From the NCBI GenBank assembly GCA_030625885.1, contig DAOUPZ010000006.1, forward strand, positions 1 to 64,000: a stretch of 64,000 bases of DNA, in the 5' to 3' direction. Positions 10,401 through 16,529 of the stretch are shown here, in pieces. The stretch's first letter is position 1. Each line of letters opens with the position of its first letter. This stretch comes from Clostridia bacterium. GTDB lineage: Bacteria > Bacillota > DAOUPZ01. The notes under the pieces are model-generated. The model was not told the origin of the DNA. It was given only the letters and a program-made list of their open reading frames with translations, and did no database searches. The position numbers and the translations under genes are program-made.

Positions 10401-11013
10401 TGATGAGATGATAATTCCACTTAATGGTTCTTCAACAATTGAGATAGTGGACAATGCAGTGAATTTTACCGATATTCAAAATCATAGTATGAAAAACTCA
10501 GTTGATTTTATCTCTGCCAGAAATTTATTTATGGGTACATCTGAAAATACATTTAGCCCTGATATAAGTATGACAAGGGGTATGGTAGTAACTGTATTAG
10601 GCAGACTTAACAATATAAGTAGCAATAACACTAAGGATTCCAGGTTTTATGATGTACCAAAAGATCGTTACTGTGCACCTTATGTAAATTGGGCAGAACA
10701 AAACAATATAATTAATGGTGTCAGCGATAATGCGTTTGCACCAGAAGAGCCAATTACACGTGAACAGCTTGCAGTTATTATTTCAAACTACATTAAATTT
10801 ACAAAGCTTAAAATGACAGAAGTTACAAATGACCTAACACCATTTGCTGATCAGAAAAGTATTAGCAGCTATGCAAGAGAAGGAATAAAAACAATACAAA
10901 GGGCAGGTATTATATTTGGTAAAGATAATAATTACTTTGACCCTCAAGGTAAAGCTACCAGGGTACAGGTTGCTGCTATACTGGAAAGGCTAATTAGAAA
11001 TATTATTAGATAA
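1459..11013 (+). CDS. Giant exported surface protein with Ig-like domains and three C-terminal SLH domains
   Basis: The ATG has an AAAGGGG ribosome binding site 8 nt upstream. Residues 1-35 form a signal peptide (basic start, hydrophobic stretch, likely cleavage after TVQA). Big2-like Ig domains lie near residues 760-810 (VWSSSDDTIAAIDSDG) and 1104-1172. Residues about 1927-2260 hold repeated hydrophobic-Trp-Asp strands (VFVAWRSVYAAD, FVLGWYSVHDAD) like propeller blades. A cadherin-like beta-sandwich lies at about 2712-2800, then a pre-SLH domain. Three SLH repeats (about 3006-3184, TREQLAVII motif) would bind secondary cell-wall polymer. The protein therefore sits on the cell surface; its ligand is unknown. 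The 3088-aa protein downstream has the same C-terminal layout. Confidence 0.9.
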   Translation: MFSNNRYRKNVYMKTIACIMTVLLLFNSIPQTVQAAMTVTKDNTHESNQEILNTLQNAFGDDTTAEAVLQEMDRLGLLNGDGELVTSSINVDGNQMTLDEIRDLIHSEDVDLSKTITIDGTSITLNNLKTMIEIEDEIQRLKDTYFSDDITLNEAQQMALDSLRNQIETQGIMMLRENTNDIEFPSGIDHRIYAEVDTQEAVYENVYGEKSVTVSLKDSNGNTLSQAPDYDISISYRFLDGSAKNRLNYNGTDGILTFEANGPAIKEIPFSILNDEVSHFEGKRMFLFQYYNPQNVLLQDHKRTAEKKIFVHSDFTWPEINRVVRLEKECIKERIMSYGIDKYYTTPAQYHVSDDVLTLMEADYYDTLLFHCNDSRDFDMFSSKIFLVFGNDNGKLLFDPSNQSEPFKYRLIYNSTLHGAWYAIFDFDSNWASYMKNAFSDEDPPHGGLIYQAFSFRDADNYVDIEFEIEFENRKAPVVKEVTIPNNVKFEYGQSIPITVEFSEPIDFTWNPIMDINGRTLIGPVEEGFTGSGNRVTFLYKVDKKLADTFLNITNIKGWTDLSHYFGDRPCDGPRFNDVIENLCKIYSFTNTDVDINTDENGLLSGTVSIEISDNEDLTLWLINEAGLYYDETVDKYKVPSIYASIDGGETKIDLYVDDGDNPTKLVGNFTPEINTTQQDITRAVEFYLDPEMDSVSNHELMVGKYAAYTVPASVFLEENDFNITDNFPGDHEIFAQDNLNLRLDYTVTKQDATWKGPDDFVWSSSDDTIAAIDSDGNIYPTGTPGTVTFTLTAKNGDVEGKAVSVTSEPLTIKTGLTPFLNIPDNGNVISIQNGESGEVRWISNLIAKNGENSETTEFIIKMYETDYSDGTLQKGELIYDQTVVGSNENPVASHVIPKQYLTDISVIGKYSYIVEVSSQNPFEPENMLIDTAYVDISSKPAFVKLEKLNSYFMTDRTESLPITWNLENYDIVNDAEFEFSITDNADNTLIYNDTATENTGGSYTFNIPKVQEGFKDIYTVEVKAKNDIDSTWSYDSFVLYVYDSESLKIWIDQAPNTSYTMSNIDRISSMTSEEILALNRNIALKNVLSINYGDYGWGQIRDQIKWDSSDSDVASINYRYASFYENIENLNYTSYRPASELILSGLKDGTTQVTAAHAGSGMESTVDVNVETLKDRLYLFQIYPRAKTTLTFINGRGKECSVDTNDKGELALYEESGIKSEIYMNSTFDDKEYMGTLYDNLVSSEKDSTKLKLYPVNNFSLKEVATADLYFKRSDGTPFTGDVILRGGVYKNGEYCSEARLNQKSGKQDQTITIGQSGKFTVNMDSSQFWVDENDEVLNCKDKLKFIFEVRFPGDDYYPQLLSVDGKMDNQDRKNVRVRPVPAGEKYKPFITIQDIDYGFESGRTIEVLNYNGKIGPGHTSDNINLNTTVLWWGEDITSGQDKHKLTFKDQFGIIPRGQSNETLIYPFSTIKGTHNTFVLNRNTMNGWLKPKYSRGMSLEMTDSKGNPYMEKTMPFRIINMLDAEEVVESDSLFFFLETMSSSCSADASALNLDDAVIGEGLNYLSQQGIGNTKDKQLFSMVVSPTVDPTVFTAFIQVNAGNMEDDNVTGIYSDNNLDSDLDAIPSMNDISAMQKGEYRENLKKTREKNPANGLSEANRNFSYTLGGYMEAEIIYNYDKEKWEILILNGGFHAGGGVNYDWNYNTFVGPVPVTAQFAEGASLELDFKGSAQRGEEIRVRYDKDAVNNFLTTLRIYAYIKAFAGMGFDYSVAAIKIGLFGQISIDAQFAFLNQPHISKTAAQGHKLMADGKVGIEFIAKCLFISYEKILASKNYNIVNLPYGYWNEIQDRWKQVQEGSSGNPGILSAASLRMQDGSVMYPVSSSMKMEDRDYLKEFERNWVSSGGFGILSLDPENGVKDLETNSYPYSNPVLTDDGQIMLYVSDADSTDVEDTEICWTKMTAGSYPNGNSIEVNSDSHGDSQLKLSGDANFASAVWVKQSEGIKKEAGDAVTYTDVALMSNSTEIMAAIYDGTNWTTTQLTNNTTPDMAPVVATNGDKVFVAWRSVYAADASKPLDFSGSDIILYRIYDEGTWTEPKILYNGTSGAVKGIEAAMLSDGTSAVTYTIETEVSESTVGVNSGLETVYAIVDNDGNTTKNVRLTNDTYIDENPQITTVQFDDLKERFVLGWYSVHDADGIKTNDIRLCSFDNTGALYGDFIESISSVNDNAQVNISSNFRFLNNADSIYDLSILWTEKQNTGISDEGKIQADKDLLKAVKFMNDEGRIYITSALDIAEMNDFTLINHFSAYNAGNDTIKAVILGTDYGNGYEEITIKVEENGEIVDQTISMPIAQSGLYTATGTYENEIEIISAAFDYDSVIRGMRIPVQFTIFNAGVKPVNSISIQLGGETTVFNQNLFILPNESITLTVYYDIPTDKVINPEYTVTASFQNEPEKMLAENDVKTDTLYMDIPDVGISNLESISQESGERVMQATLYNNSDIDLTGTDRIVKIGFYADEECSVLVNEVAGQGEGEPYTVDPANFSLIDAGAYTKQFTFDIASYVGEGNEIPEGGIRLYAKAWIEEPIQNSDETDTIIEYYQNNNFESILFESLLTIYDSPVTISNEQVNENSITRALVNVKNNSLVDTSTGNLIVSLLDNNGNIIETQQSYNTQENNNGLLSLNGEESTEKGFTFNTMGESLTVSYSNLVLDEDNNATLSSLSMAGIPLDFEKDKTEYTVQMQDLKDTFVSSALEDPNASVTINDYAAEFGNQKIHLAYGKNIIKIIVTAADGNTTKTYTVNINNINTNDRDKDGHKTSIRSNIFKPSVIASKGVANLKINNSDIDKLIDKAADSEDNEIIIAPNITGNANRMVMEFPGAGLSDIASNDNISMRLENPIMNLRLNNEVLKNIANVNGKNITIVTENKEGKMRLSIKVDDKIIDHIDGGITGIVRTPNTNSGTVAQLINEDGIGTIIKYSYARNDEMIIPLNGSSTIEIVDNAVNFTDIQNHSMKNSVDFISARNLFMGTSENTFSPDISMTRGMVVTVLGRLNNISSNNTKDSRFYDVPKDRYCAPYVNWAEQNNIINGVSDNAFAPEEPITREQLAVIISNYIKFTKLKMTEVTNDLTPFADQKSISSYAREGIKTIQRAGIIFGKDNNYFDPQGKATRVQVAAILERLIRNIIR

Positions 11014-11053
11014 AATGTCTGCCAAGCGCAGCCTGCTCTAATAATATTCTCCA

Positions 11054-11392
11054 TTGGAATTGATAGAGGATATTATTAATAAGGTTTTAAGTCTCCATGT
11101 TGCTGGAATTTTGAAAAAACGTTATAAAAGGTATTTACTGGTTAAACTTAAAGCAGTTGATTTAGCTTGTGCAGCAGTTATTGAATACCGTAAAAATTCT
11201 AATAGTAAAGATGTAAAGTTTATTAGATTTATGGATATTAAGGTTGACTGTAAAGATATGGAGATTATGGTTGTAGTTAAGATTAATTGGTATTGTACTG
11301 ACAATGATAATAAAGATAATACAAATAATTTATTATCCTCAGATTTTATAATGAATAACTATGCCTCTAGTGCTTATTGGACAAAGAATTAA
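11054..11392 (+). CDS. Hypothetical protein, doubtful
   Basis: This is an open frame of 112 codons with a TTG start and no clear ribosome binding site, 40 nt after the giant SLH gene. The product is rich in Lys, Asp and Asn, with a hydrophobic strand-like pattern around MEIMVVVKINWYC. I recognise no family. A strong terminator follows at 11531. It could be a small real gene, or the decayed end of a larger one. Confidence 0.3.
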   Translation: MELIEDIINKVLSLHVAGILKKRYKRYLLVKLKAVDLACAAVIEYRKNSNSKDVKFIRFMDIKVDCKDMEIMVVVKINWYCTDNDNKDNTNNLLSSDFIMNNYASSAYWTKN

Positions 11393-11530
11393 ATGAGCGA
11401 TAAATGAATTATTATATTCTTCAAATAGTTATATGGATTGTGGTTAAGCTAAAAAGGAAACATATCTAGTAGAAGTATTTGAAAAGTAATTAATTTTACT
11501 AGGCAATAAACATATTTGAAATTTGAAGTA

Positions 11531-11566
11531 AATGCATTCTCTTTAAGAGAATGCATTATATTTTTA
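11531..11566 (+). terminator. Rho-independent terminator (near-perfect palindrome)
   Basis: AATGCATTCTCTT pairs with AAGAGAATGCATT across a one-base centre, followed by TATATTTTT. It would end transcription from the SLH gene and the small ORF, and may act in both directions. Confidence 0.6.
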
Positions 11567-11602
11567 AAAATAAATGATGTTAATTTTGATACATATCTTT
11601 TA

Positions 11603-11662
11603 GCAATATGGAAAGGGGTATTGTCAGGTAGGGTTTACCTCCACCAATGAAACCCACCTACC
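11603..11662 (+). ncRNA. Riboswitch-like leader upstream of the desaturase gene, class unknown
   Basis: Stem GCAATA/TATTGT (11603-11608 with 11619-11624) is followed by a longer hairpin, GGTAGG-GTTT paired with AAAC-CCTACC (11627-11636 with 11650-11662, CCA bulge). The 3' arm shares two bases with the terminator starting at 11661, as in transcription attenuators. The loop has an S-box-like AATGAAACCC, but the rest of a SAM-I aptamer is missing. Confidence 0.4.
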
Positions 11663-11689
11663 GTACTGGTTAACCAGTACGGTTTTTTT
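11661..11689 (+). terminator. Strong intrinsic terminator ahead of the desaturase gene
   Basis: CCGTACTGG and CCAGTACGG pair perfectly around a TTAA loop, followed by seven T residues. It is 80 nt upstream of the desaturase ATG and directly follows the structured leader, so it may be a regulated attenuator. Confidence 0.75.
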
Positions 11690-11768
11690 AGTTTAACATT
11701 CCTGGATATTGTATCTTCACATGGTAATAATGTTAAATAGATATATTTTTAAAGGAGTCGAATATAGA

Positions 11769-13259
11769 ATGGAAAAGAAAGCTTTGATCGTAGGTGCAGG
11801 AGTTGGGGGATTAGCAACGGCTGTACGACTATTAAGTAAAGGATATGATGTTAAAGTTTATGAAAAAGAAGAAAGAGTTGGCGGTAAAATTAATATAATC
11901 AAAACAGATGATTTTTGCTTTGATTTAACGGCATCCATTTTAATGATACCAGATGTTTATAAAGAGATATTTGACTGGGCTGGTAGAAAATATGAAGACT
12001 ATCTTGAATTTATAAGATTAGAGCCATTTTATAGAGTGAATTATAGTGATGGAAGCCGTTATGATTTTTCTACTGATTTAACAAAATTAGTGGACCTACT
12101 TGAATCAACTTCTAGGGAAGATAGTCTGGGGTATATTAAATTTATTGGTGATGCTTATAGAAAATATCTTATAGCAAATCAATATTTTTTGCAAAAATCA
12201 TTTAGAAATATTAGTAATTTTTTTAATCCTTTTACATTAACTAAGGCATTACAAATCAAAACGTTTTCAACTACTTATGACTATATTTCAAAATATATAA
12301 AAAACGAAAAACTAAGACAATTTATATGTTTTCAGTCTCTTTATATGGGTATTTCACCGTATAATGGTCCAAACATCTATACTTTAGTTCCTACCATATC
12401 ACAGTTATATGGACTTTGGTATCTTAAAGGCGGTATGTATTCTTATATTATAGCATTACAAAAAATGATTAACGAATTAGGGGGTACGATTGAAAAAGGC
12501 ATTAATGTAGAAGAAATATTAATATCAGAAGGAAAGGCTGTTGGTTTGAAAACAGACAAAGGAATAGAAAAAGGAGATATAGTTGTTTGTAATGCTGATT
12601 TTCCTTATGCCATGAAAGAATTAATTAAAGATAAAAAAGCAAAAGGAATGTATACTGATAAAAAGATTTCAAAAATGAAGTACTCATGCTCTACGTTTAT
12701 AATGTATCTTGGATTAAAAAAGAAATATCAAAATCTTTCAGTTCACAATTTTTATATTAATGATGATTTCAAAGAAAATATTGAATATTCTTTTGAAGGG
12801 AAATTGCCGGTAAAACCTTCTCTTTATATATACTGTCCCAGTAGAATTGATCAAAATATGGCAATTAATAGCAAGGAGTCATTAAATATTATGGTGCGTG
12901 TGCCCAATTTATATTTTGATGAAATTAAATGGGATAAAAAAACAATCCATTCATTTAGAGAAAAAGTGATTAATACAATAAGTCGTATAAAAGGGTTAGA
13001 GGATATAGAGGAAAATATTATTTATGAAAGCTATTTAACACCAAAGAAGTTACAATCTTTATTTAATTCTTATTACGGGACTGCGTTTGGGCTAAGTCCT
13101 ACACTAACTCAGACTAATTATTTTAGACCAGATGTAAAGTCTCAAAACATTAAAAATCTTTATTTTGTAGGGAGTTCAGTTCACCCAGGGACAGGCGTGT
13201 CTATCGTATTATTTTCTAGTAAATTGGTCGTAGAAGAGATTTTGAAAGATGAAAAGTAA
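11769..13259 (+). CDS. Phytoene/diapophytoene desaturase-family FAD oxidoreductase (CrtI/CrtN-like)
   Basis: The ATG at 11769 has AAAGGAG 11 nt upstream and opens straight into the dinucleotide-binding fold, so I prefer it to the open frame from 11709. The product has 496 residues. VGAGVGGLATA (residues about 8-18) and YEKEERVGGKI form the FAD site. The C-terminal LYFVGSSVHPGTGVSIVL is the signature of carotenoid desaturases/isomerases. In known pathways these enzymes dehydrogenate phytoene or diapophytoene at the membrane. No crtB/crtM synthase lies nearby, so the substrate is open; other members of the superfamily act on retinol or other polyenes. The attenuator-like leader suggests controlled expression. 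Confidence 0.8.
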   Translation: MEKKALIVGAGVGGLATAVRLLSKGYDVKVYEKEERVGGKINIIKTDDFCFDLTASILMIPDVYKEIFDWAGRKYEDYLEFIRLEPFYRVNYSDGSRYDFSTDLTKLVDLLESTSREDSLGYIKFIGDAYRKYLIANQYFLQKSFRNISNFFNPFTLTKALQIKTFSTTYDYISKYIKNEKLRQFICFQSLYMGISPYNGPNIYTLVPTISQLYGLWYLKGGMYSYIIALQKMINELGGTIEKGINVEEILISEGKAVGLKTDKGIEKGDIVVCNADFPYAMKELIKDKKAKGMYTDKKISKMKYSCSTFIMYLGLKKKYQNLSVHNFYINDDFKENIEYSFEGKLPVKPSLYIYCPSRIDQNMAINSKESLNIMVRVPNLYFDEIKWDKKTIHSFREKVINTISRIKGLEDIEENIIYESYLTPKKLQSLFNSYYGTAFGLSPTLTQTNYFRPDVKSQNIKNLYFVGSSVHPGTGVSIVLFSSKLVVEEILKDEK

Positions 13260-13279
13260 AAAAATCATTCAAGATGACG

Positions 13280-13322
13280 GGGTTATTAACAACAGAAGAA
13301 ATTGTAAATAACCCATTTTTTA
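13280..13322 (+). terminator. Terminator after the desaturase gene
   Basis: GGGTTATT pairs with AATAACCC around a loop of about 19 nt, followed by a run of T. The long loop makes it weaker than the others. Confidence 0.45.
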
Positions 13323-13577
13323 TAAAATAAACATATAAAGAGTAATTTTTCTTGATATAGCAAAATTAATGTTAGAAAATTCAAAAAATATTAAGTTTTT
13401 ACACCATAAAATCTTTAGATGGTGTGGATAGGGATGAAAGCATGTACTACTTGGGTATTGTTGGAAGGAATTAGTGGTAAGATATAGAAATATTGAATAT
13501 AGGATTTATTACCATTCTAAGTGACTGAAAATATTTTTATCCATACTTCTTACAAACAATACAAGGTGGTGGCTGTA
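13323..13577. other. Non-coding stretch before the broken regulator
   Basis: It holds a small hairpin ACACCA/TGGTGT near 13401-13424 and no clear promoter or gene. Confidence 0.4.
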
Positions 13578-13949
13578 ATGAGTAAAGCAGCAATGATGTT
13601 AAAAATGATAATGATGTTACAGAGTAGAGGGAAAATGAAAATAAAAGATATTGCTAAAGAGTTAGAGGTGAAAGATAGAAGCGTTCGTCAATATAAAAAT
13701 GAGTTAGATTAAGCAGGAATATTCATTAATTCTGTTTGTGGTGTTGATGATGGGTATGTACTTGATAAAAAAACGGTTAATTTTAACCTTAAACTCAATA
13801 AAGAAGAGTTTGCCGCCCTCAAGATGGCACATGCTCAAATAAAAAAAGATGGAAGTTTTATTTTTCAACGTGAGTTGGATTTAGCAATGGATAAAATAGA
13901 TCTTGCTTTAAAAAACCATTATACTGCCGCATTAAATGATAATATATAA
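13578..13949 (+). pseudogene. WYL/DeoR-type transcriptional regulator, N-terminal part with nonsense codon
   Basis: From the ATG at 13578 the product contains an HTH (KIKDIAKELEVKDRSVRQYK) as found at the start of WYL-domain regulators. A TAA at 13710-13712 interrupts it. The same frame continues on the far side with AGIFINSVCGVDDGYVLDKK, the wing that normally follows, and runs to a second stop at 13947. The WYL ligand domain is missing (about 124 codons against roughly 300). The HTH alone could still be made as a 44-residue peptide. It precedes a small unknown operon. Confidence 0.65.
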
Positions 13950-13985
13950 ATAAGTAATTAATAAACAATCGAGAGGGAGTTAAAA

Positions 13986-14882
13986 ATGGCAAAGAACTAT
14001 TATTTAAAAAACTCTATTAACAATAATGCAGTGGAATTATGGTCAACTCAGCGTTTGCCTTTTGAACCTAAAGGGTGGCTTCATGAAATGCGTCATGATT
14101 TAAAGTGTGCACTTAAACAGTTGAAAACTAAAAAGAATTCAATACTTTATGCGTCCTTTTATTCAGATCAGGAAGAGTTTTTCGATGTGGAAAATGTATT
14201 ACTCTATAACGTGGGGAGCGGTAGTTTTTCTCACCTTTGCAATAAAGGACTAATTTTTGAGAGGGTATTGTTAAATACGCCTGTTTTAAATATTGATAAT
14301 CATGAAATAAATATGGATTATTATCATCAATATGAGACTTTAGAAGATAATCCTCAAAGACGTTATTGGAATATGGAAAAGAGAGTGGCAAAATGGCATG
14401 ATGTTTCATGCCAGAAAATAAGCAGCAATATGAAACCGCATCAAGTTTGGTATGATATGAAGAAAGGAGCTGTTGAAATTGATAATAAGTGCGGGATATC
14501 ACCTTTTTACGGTATAAAAGTAGAAATAAAAGCACCAATCAATACAAAAACAAACCTGGCAGCCGTTGTTAAACCCTTATTAGATGGTATTATATGTTCT
14601 TTTCACTCACATAATGGGGAGCAGATTGATGAAGTTGTGAATCGTTTGTTAAATAAAGTTGATGAAAACCCGGAGGTTTTAAAAGCAATGCTTTTGGATA
14701 ATAATAATGTTGTTTTAGGAAAGAACAGATTGATTTACCCGTATCGTAATTATGTAAAATGGAATCCTGATGACCATAAGTTTGTTTACGCCGAAATACT
14801 TGTTGATTATTCAAATGAAGAAAATGTATGGTCAATGAGTGGAGAAATAAATACGTTAAGTAATAAAGTGCAGTATCAATAA
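13986..14882 (+). CDS. Conserved-looking protein of unknown function (298 aa)
   Basis: It has a good ribosome binding site (GAGGGAG) 6 nt before the ATG and coding-like composition throughout. There is no signal peptide or membrane segment. Aromatic and charged residues are frequent, and His/Asp motifs recur (YYHQYETLEDNPQRRYW, KWNPDDHKFVYAEI). The segment NLAAVVKPLLDGIICSFHSH faintly recalls RusA-type resolvases (KPDVDN..KPVLDAL), but the conserved Asp pattern is not convincing. It stands between the broken regulator and a membrane-anchored DUF6241-like protein, 41 nt from the latter, so the two may be co-transcribed. Confidence 0.7.
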   Translation: MAKNYYLKNSINNNAVELWSTQRLPFEPKGWLHEMRHDLKCALKQLKTKKNSILYASFYSDQEEFFDVENVLLYNVGSGSFSHLCNKGLIFERVLLNTPVLNIDNHEINMDYYHQYETLEDNPQRRYWNMEKRVAKWHDVSCQKISSNMKPHQVWYDMKKGAVEIDNKCGISPFYGIKVEIKAPINTKTNLAAVVKPLLDGIICSFHSHNGEQIDEVVNRLLNKVDENPEVLKAMLLDNNNVVLGKNRLIYPYRNYVKWNPDDHKFVYAEILVDYSNEENVWSMSGEINTLSNKVQYQ

Positions 14883-14923
14883 TCATTCCTTGTTTTAGAA
14901 AAGTAGAAGAAAGGACAAAAAAC

Positions 14924-15385
14924 ATGAAAAAAACGATACCTTGGTTTTTAATTGGACTAGCTATAATAAGCGTAGGAATTATTGCCTGGTATGGCTTTAA
15001 TAATAAGATAAAAGGCGTAGAAAATAAGGCGTTCGAAGAAATTGTAAGTGAAAATGAGGGGCAGTATACTTTGAAAAATGATGATGAATCACAAAAGATA
15101 AAAGTTAGAGCTGAACATCAAGTGTATAATCAAATTCATGCAATGGCTAACACTTTAATCATTGCTGATGAAATATGGGATAAAGAGGAGATTACCGAAG
15201 AAACGATTAATGCATTAATTATTGAAATAACAGCATCTGCTTTTCTTGACAAACAGATACTCCTAAATATACTTAGTGAATGGAAAGCAGGGGATTTCTC
15301 TAATGGCGTATCTGCCCATAATTATGTTTGGGAAAAGTTAGATGGGACGGTAGGGCGTGCAACAGGGTTGCGCAAGGAATTTTAA
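14924..15385 (+). CDS. Membrane-anchored DUF6241-like protein
   Basis: Residues about 5-25 (IPWFLIGLAIISVGIIAWYG) form one N-terminal membrane helix, with the rest outside the membrane. The pattern QVYNQIHAMANTLIIADE, then an Asn-Ile-Leu helix, then GTVGRATGL matches Bacillus proteins annotated DUF6241, of unknown role. The ribosome binding site GAAAGGAC precedes the ATG. The family usually continues after ATGL with a short Glu-rich tail; here it stops at RKEF, so the C-terminus may be slightly shortened. The family name is from memory. Confidence 0.65.
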   Translation: MKKTIPWFLIGLAIISVGIIAWYGFNNKIKGVENKAFEEIVSENEGQYTLKNDDESQKIKVRAEHQVYNQIHAMANTLIIADEIWDKEEITEETINALIIEITASAFLDKQILLNILSEWKAGDFSNGVSAHNYVWEKLDGTVGRATGLRKEF

Positions 15386-15545
15386 AAAAAAGATTAATTG
15401 TTCAAATAAGGAAGAAATAATTGATTTCGAAGTAAATATAGAAGGCGTGGAGAATATTTGTTTTGTTTTTGTCGGTGTTTATCCTTATACTTATTACGGA
15501 TATTCTATAGATAGAATGTTATTGATTTCCCCAGTTTTTGAATAG
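15357..15545 (+). CDS. Short hypothetical ORF or gene remnant
   Basis: The open frame overlaps the end of the DUF6241-like gene by 29 bases in another frame and has no good ribosome binding site. The product (FEVNIEGVENICFVFVGVYP) looks coding but matches nothing I know. It is most likely the C-terminal remnant of a gene or a frameshifted extension. Confidence 0.25.
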   Translation: MQQGCARNFKKKINCSNKEEIIDFEVNIEGVENICFVFVGVYPYTYYGYSIDRMLLISPVFE

Positions 15546-15576
15546 TTTTTATTTAAAAATTAAAGGATGTGCTTAT

Positions 15577-15843
15577 ATGAAAGAAAACGACGCTGTTTTA
15601 TTTGATGTAGTCTCATTATCACCGAAATGGAAAGACAACTTGTTTATTCAAGAACAATTATTAAAGCATTTGGAAGAAGTAACCATGCTTATTCAAGATA
15701 ATCAAGAGCATCAATACGCTGAAATAATTGATTTAATCAATATTGCGGATTGTTATTTGAGAAATAATTTACAGGAAGAAGAATTAGAACAGTTAAAGAT
15801 TAAGAGATATAATAAATTTAAAAAGAAAGCAAATGATGATTGA
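15577..15843 (+). CDS. Small hypothetical protein (88 aa)
   Basis: The ATG at 15577 has AAAGGA 9 nt upstream; the longer frame from 15538 lacks one. The product is predicted mostly helical and acidic, then Lys-rich at the end (KIKRYNKFKKKANDD). It has no signal or membrane segment. I recognise no family. It is the last gene of the short unknown cluster begun at 13986. Confidence 0.55.
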   Translation: MKENDAVLFDVVSLSPKWKDNLFIQEQLLKHLEEVTMLIQDNQEHQYAEIIDLINIADCYLRNNLQEEELEQLKIKRYNKFKKKANDD

Positions 15844-15953
15844 TAATTACGGGGTATGAATAGCAAGTGAAAGATCCTGCTGTTTTTATTAATAATTATT
15901 CTATTATTAATCTTCTTTTGAACCACTAAGTGATGCGATAAAAATATTCCCGG

Positions 15954-16058
15954 TTATTTAAACAAGAATCCAAGGTAGTAATCCCTGGGATTTCCATTCT
16001 CTAATAACTTAGCTGAAAGTTCTACAATGCCAACGCCATCAATCTCTACTACCTCCAT
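15954..16058 (-). CDS. Very small ORF, 34 codons
   Basis: On the minus strand an ATG with AGGACGGAG upstream opens a frame reading MEVVEIDGVGIVELSAKLLE and ending GFLFK. The composition looks protein-like. It may be a fragment of a lost gene. The evidence is only the ribosome binding site and the frame. Confidence 0.2.
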   Translation of the reverse strand: MEVVEIDGVGIVELSAKLLENGNPRDYYLGFLFK

Positions 16059-16065
16059 GATCTCC

Positions 16066-16092
16066 GTCCTATTAATTTAGGACGCTTTTTTT
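16066..16092 (+). terminator. Terminator hairpin upstream of the trpS stub
   Basis: CGTCCTA and TAGGACG pair around a short AT loop, then seven T. Such a hairpin is usual at the end of a T-box leader before trpS, but the conserved GGTGGNACCGCG antiterminator sequence is not visible here. Confidence 0.6.
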
Positions 16093-16125
16093 ATTATTAA
16101 AAATTAAATTAGAGGAGTGAGTTCT

Positions 16126-16221
16126 ATGAAAAAGAAAGTGTTATTAACAGGAGATCGGCCAACCGGTAAATTACATATCGAGCATTATGTGGGGTTTTTA
16201 ATAAACAGGGTTGAGCTGTAG
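16126..16221 (+). pseudogene. trpS: Tryptophanyl-tRNA synthetase, N-terminal stub
   Basis: An ATG with AGAGGAG starts [18 protein letters not shown], the well-known N-terminus of TrpS, and continues [13 protein letters not shown] before a TAG. The class I HIGH-type motif (LHIGHYVG in the family) is changed to LHIEHYVG, and the usual NRVELQ continuation ends at the stop. Only 31 of about 330 codons remain. The functional copy must lie elsewhere in the genome. Confidence 0.8.
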
Positions 16222-16415
16222 AATTGTGATAGGTATGATATACTTAATCCTTTAACTAATTACAGGTTTCAAAAACGATGCATGATTTTAATTTGTAAAT
16301 ATTTGTTTGTCTTTTTTCCTTACGAAAATAATAGAAAGAATGTGGGGGATATAGTAAAATGTAACATAATACACTAAATTTTCATAAAATATATTTGCTT
16401 TTGAGAGCAACATAA
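16222..16415. other. AT-rich non-coding stretch
   Basis: No open frame of note, no repeat and no recognised RNA motif. It separates the trpS stub from the promoter region of the second giant SLH gene. Confidence 0.5.
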
Positions 16416-16444
16416 TTGACGCGAAACTTAGTTATTTATGATAT
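16416..16444 (+). promoter_or_regulatory. Possible promoter of the 3088-aa SLH protein
   Basis: TTGACG at 16416-16421 is a good -35 box. TATGAT (15-bp spacing) or TGATAT (17-bp spacing) could serve as -10. A small AATGATT/AATCATT hairpin lies downstream in the leader. Confidence 0.4.
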
Positions 16445-16529
16445 ATGAAAACAAATGATTGAGAAATCATTCATTATATAAAAGTATTTTCCAATAAACG
16501 CTTTTCAAAGAAGGGAATGAGGACTAAAA

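Noticed and set aside
11628-11662. SAM-I (S-box) riboswitch suggested by AATGAAACCC
   Set aside because: The other conserved S-box segments are missing, and the downstream gene is not in methionine metabolism.
15860-16092. T-box leader upstream of the trpS stub
   Set aside because: The terminator is present but the conserved antiterminator sequence and specifier stem could not be found.
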